Part shown: in pieces, positions 30,598 to 31,362 of the stretch | Position numbering within the stretch: position 1 is the first letter of the stretch | Layout of the letters: every line of letters begins with the position of its first letter | NCBI GenBank assembly: GCA_947481115.1 | Contig: CANKEI010000004.1 | Span: forward strand, 1 to 31,362 | Length of the DNA: 31,362 nt | DNA from: a bacterium | Lineage (GTDB): Bacteria; Babelota; Babeliae; Babelales; JABDEC01 | Reading direction: 5' to 3' | The notes under the pieces: generated by a model | The model's input: only the letters and a program-made list of their open reading frames with translations | Database searches by the model: none | Told to the model about the DNA's origin: nothing | Position numbers and translations under genes: made by a program

Positions 30598-31362
30598 GTG
30601 TTGCAAAACTCAAATTTAACTAATATTTTAACACCCAAAGCCATTGGCACTAAAAGATATTTGGAGCGTCGTAAAAAACTGGTCGCGCAAGTGCAAGCTG
30701 ATTTCCCCGGTTTTACTGGTGCAATTGTCTTATTTGGTGCGTTAGAACGCGAAGCAGCTAAGTTTACGCAAGAAAGCTCGTATTATTATTTTTCGGGAAT
30801 TACCGAGCCGGGTACCGTCTTAGTCCTGAACCTTGATGGTTCGACGACGCTATTTGTGCCCCATACTAATCAACAGCGAGCTGTCTGGGTGCACCAGGCA
30901 TTAGAGCCCGATGCTGATTTGGCTCTGCAGTTGGGTATTGATAAGATTGTATATCTGGGTGAAGCGATTAAGGGTTTCGAATTTTACCACTTTTTTAATA
31001 ATCTCGAGTGTCAAAATTTATTAAATTATTTAGCTGGTATTATAGCCCAAAATGGCCAGATTTTTGCGATTAATCCTGATAGTTATCGTGGCTATTTTGA
31101 GTCTAGATTTTTGCTAGCAAGAGTGTTTGGTTTTTTAAGTAATTTAGTTAATAAAAATTCGAGTAACTCTAGTGAAATTAGCTCTGCTAAACTTGTTGGG
31201 CCATCAGTGTGTTCTAGTATTTCTAGTGATCTAAAAATACTAGATATTTCACAGCAGATTGCCGAGCTGCGCCGAATTAAAGATCAATGGGAGATTGGTC
31301 AGATTTATGAAGCGATTGGGATCACGATTCAAGCGCAGCAACGCGCAGCAGAGTTTATTCAA
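30598..31362 (+). CDS. pepP: Xaa-Pro aminopeptidase-like protein (partial, 3' cut by window)
   Basis: The reading frame runs open from GTG 30598 (TTG at 30601 is an alternative) to the window edge, 255 codons. YLERRKKLVAQVQADFPGF, YYYFSGITEPGTVLVLNLDG and FVPHTNQQRAVWVHQ are the N-terminal domain of aminopeptidase P (M24B). AELRRIKDQWEIGQIYEAI is the usual junction into the metal-binding pita-bread domain, which must lie beyond the window. Such enzymes remove an N-terminal residue preceding Pro. Between about residues 175 and 205 there is a Ser/Asn-rich insertion. The start has only a weak purine run (AAAGAAAG). No catalytic residues can be judged. Confidence 0.82.
   Translation, partial: MLQNSNLTNILTPKAIGTKRYLERRKKLVAQVQADFPGFTGAIVLFGALEREAAKFTQESSYYYFSGITEPGTVLVLNLDGSTTLFVPHTNQQRAVWVHQALEPDADLALQLGIDKIVYLGEAIKGFEFYHFFNNLECQNLLNYLAGIIAQNGQIFAINPDSYRGYFESRFLLARVFGFLSNLVNKNSSNSSEISSAKLVGPSVCSSISSDLKILDISQQIAELRRIKDQWEIGQIYEAIGITIQAQQRAAEFIQ

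Noticed and set aside
1..31362. CRISPR arrays, rRNA operons, transposase genes and prophage genes.
   Set aside because: Looked for on both strands; no regularly spaced repeats, rRNA-like stretches, DDE/tyrosine recombinase or phage structural genes were found.

Overview
AT-rich bacterial chromosome segment with core housekeeping genes and many small secreted proteins that I cannot assign. A YidC with a large periplasmic domain points to a Gram-negative cell envelope. Ankyrin repeats, many signal-peptide-bearing orphan proteins, decayed paralogs and gene-invading palindromic elements suggest a host-associated organism with a reduced genome. Candidatus Dependentiae (TM6/Babeliales) is my best guess, but this is inference and no marker in the window proves it.

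Layout. 1-3.7 kb: an unknown secreted protein (minus strand), then a three-gene plus-strand operon with a secreted M48 metallopeptidase preceded by what looks like its catalytically dead paralog. 3.7-5.6 kb: rph and a probable holA, overlapping. 5.6-7.5 kb (minus): cdaA-like, cdaR-like and DUF502 genes, overlapping; the diadenylate cyclase domain has lost its catalytic motifs. 7.6-11.5 kb: three tiny secreted proteins, a large secreted protein with Cys-rich modules and a possible barrel domain, and an orphan with a non-ATG start. 11.6-16.3 kb: trpS, a 49-residue membrane protein, then pcrA/uvrD and hflX on the minus strand. 16.4-19.9 kb: the most plastic part, with a DUF192 gene whose signal peptide is invaded by a palindromic element, a DUF433/DUF5615 toxin-antitoxin pair bracketed by two copies of the DUF192 3' end, an ankyrin gene, a decayed paralog and a duplicated 79-bp intergenic block. 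20-23.7 kb: ffh, rpsP, trmD (fused to a second SPOUT domain) and rplS, with no rimM. 23.7-26.1 kb: five small secreted proteins (minus; three Gly-rich, one of these Tyr/His-rich) and a Cys-rich one (plus) behind a C9 tract. 26.1-31.4 kb: murC, a MerR-type regulator, yidC, recR and a pepP-like gene cut by the window edge.

The housekeeping genes cover RNA maturation (rph), replication and repair (holA, pcrA, recR), translation (trpS, rpsP, rplS, trmD, hflX), membrane insertion (ffh, yidC) and cell wall synthesis (murC). The accessory genes are nearly all exported or membrane-anchored. No rRNA, tRNA, CRISPR array or transposase gene was found.
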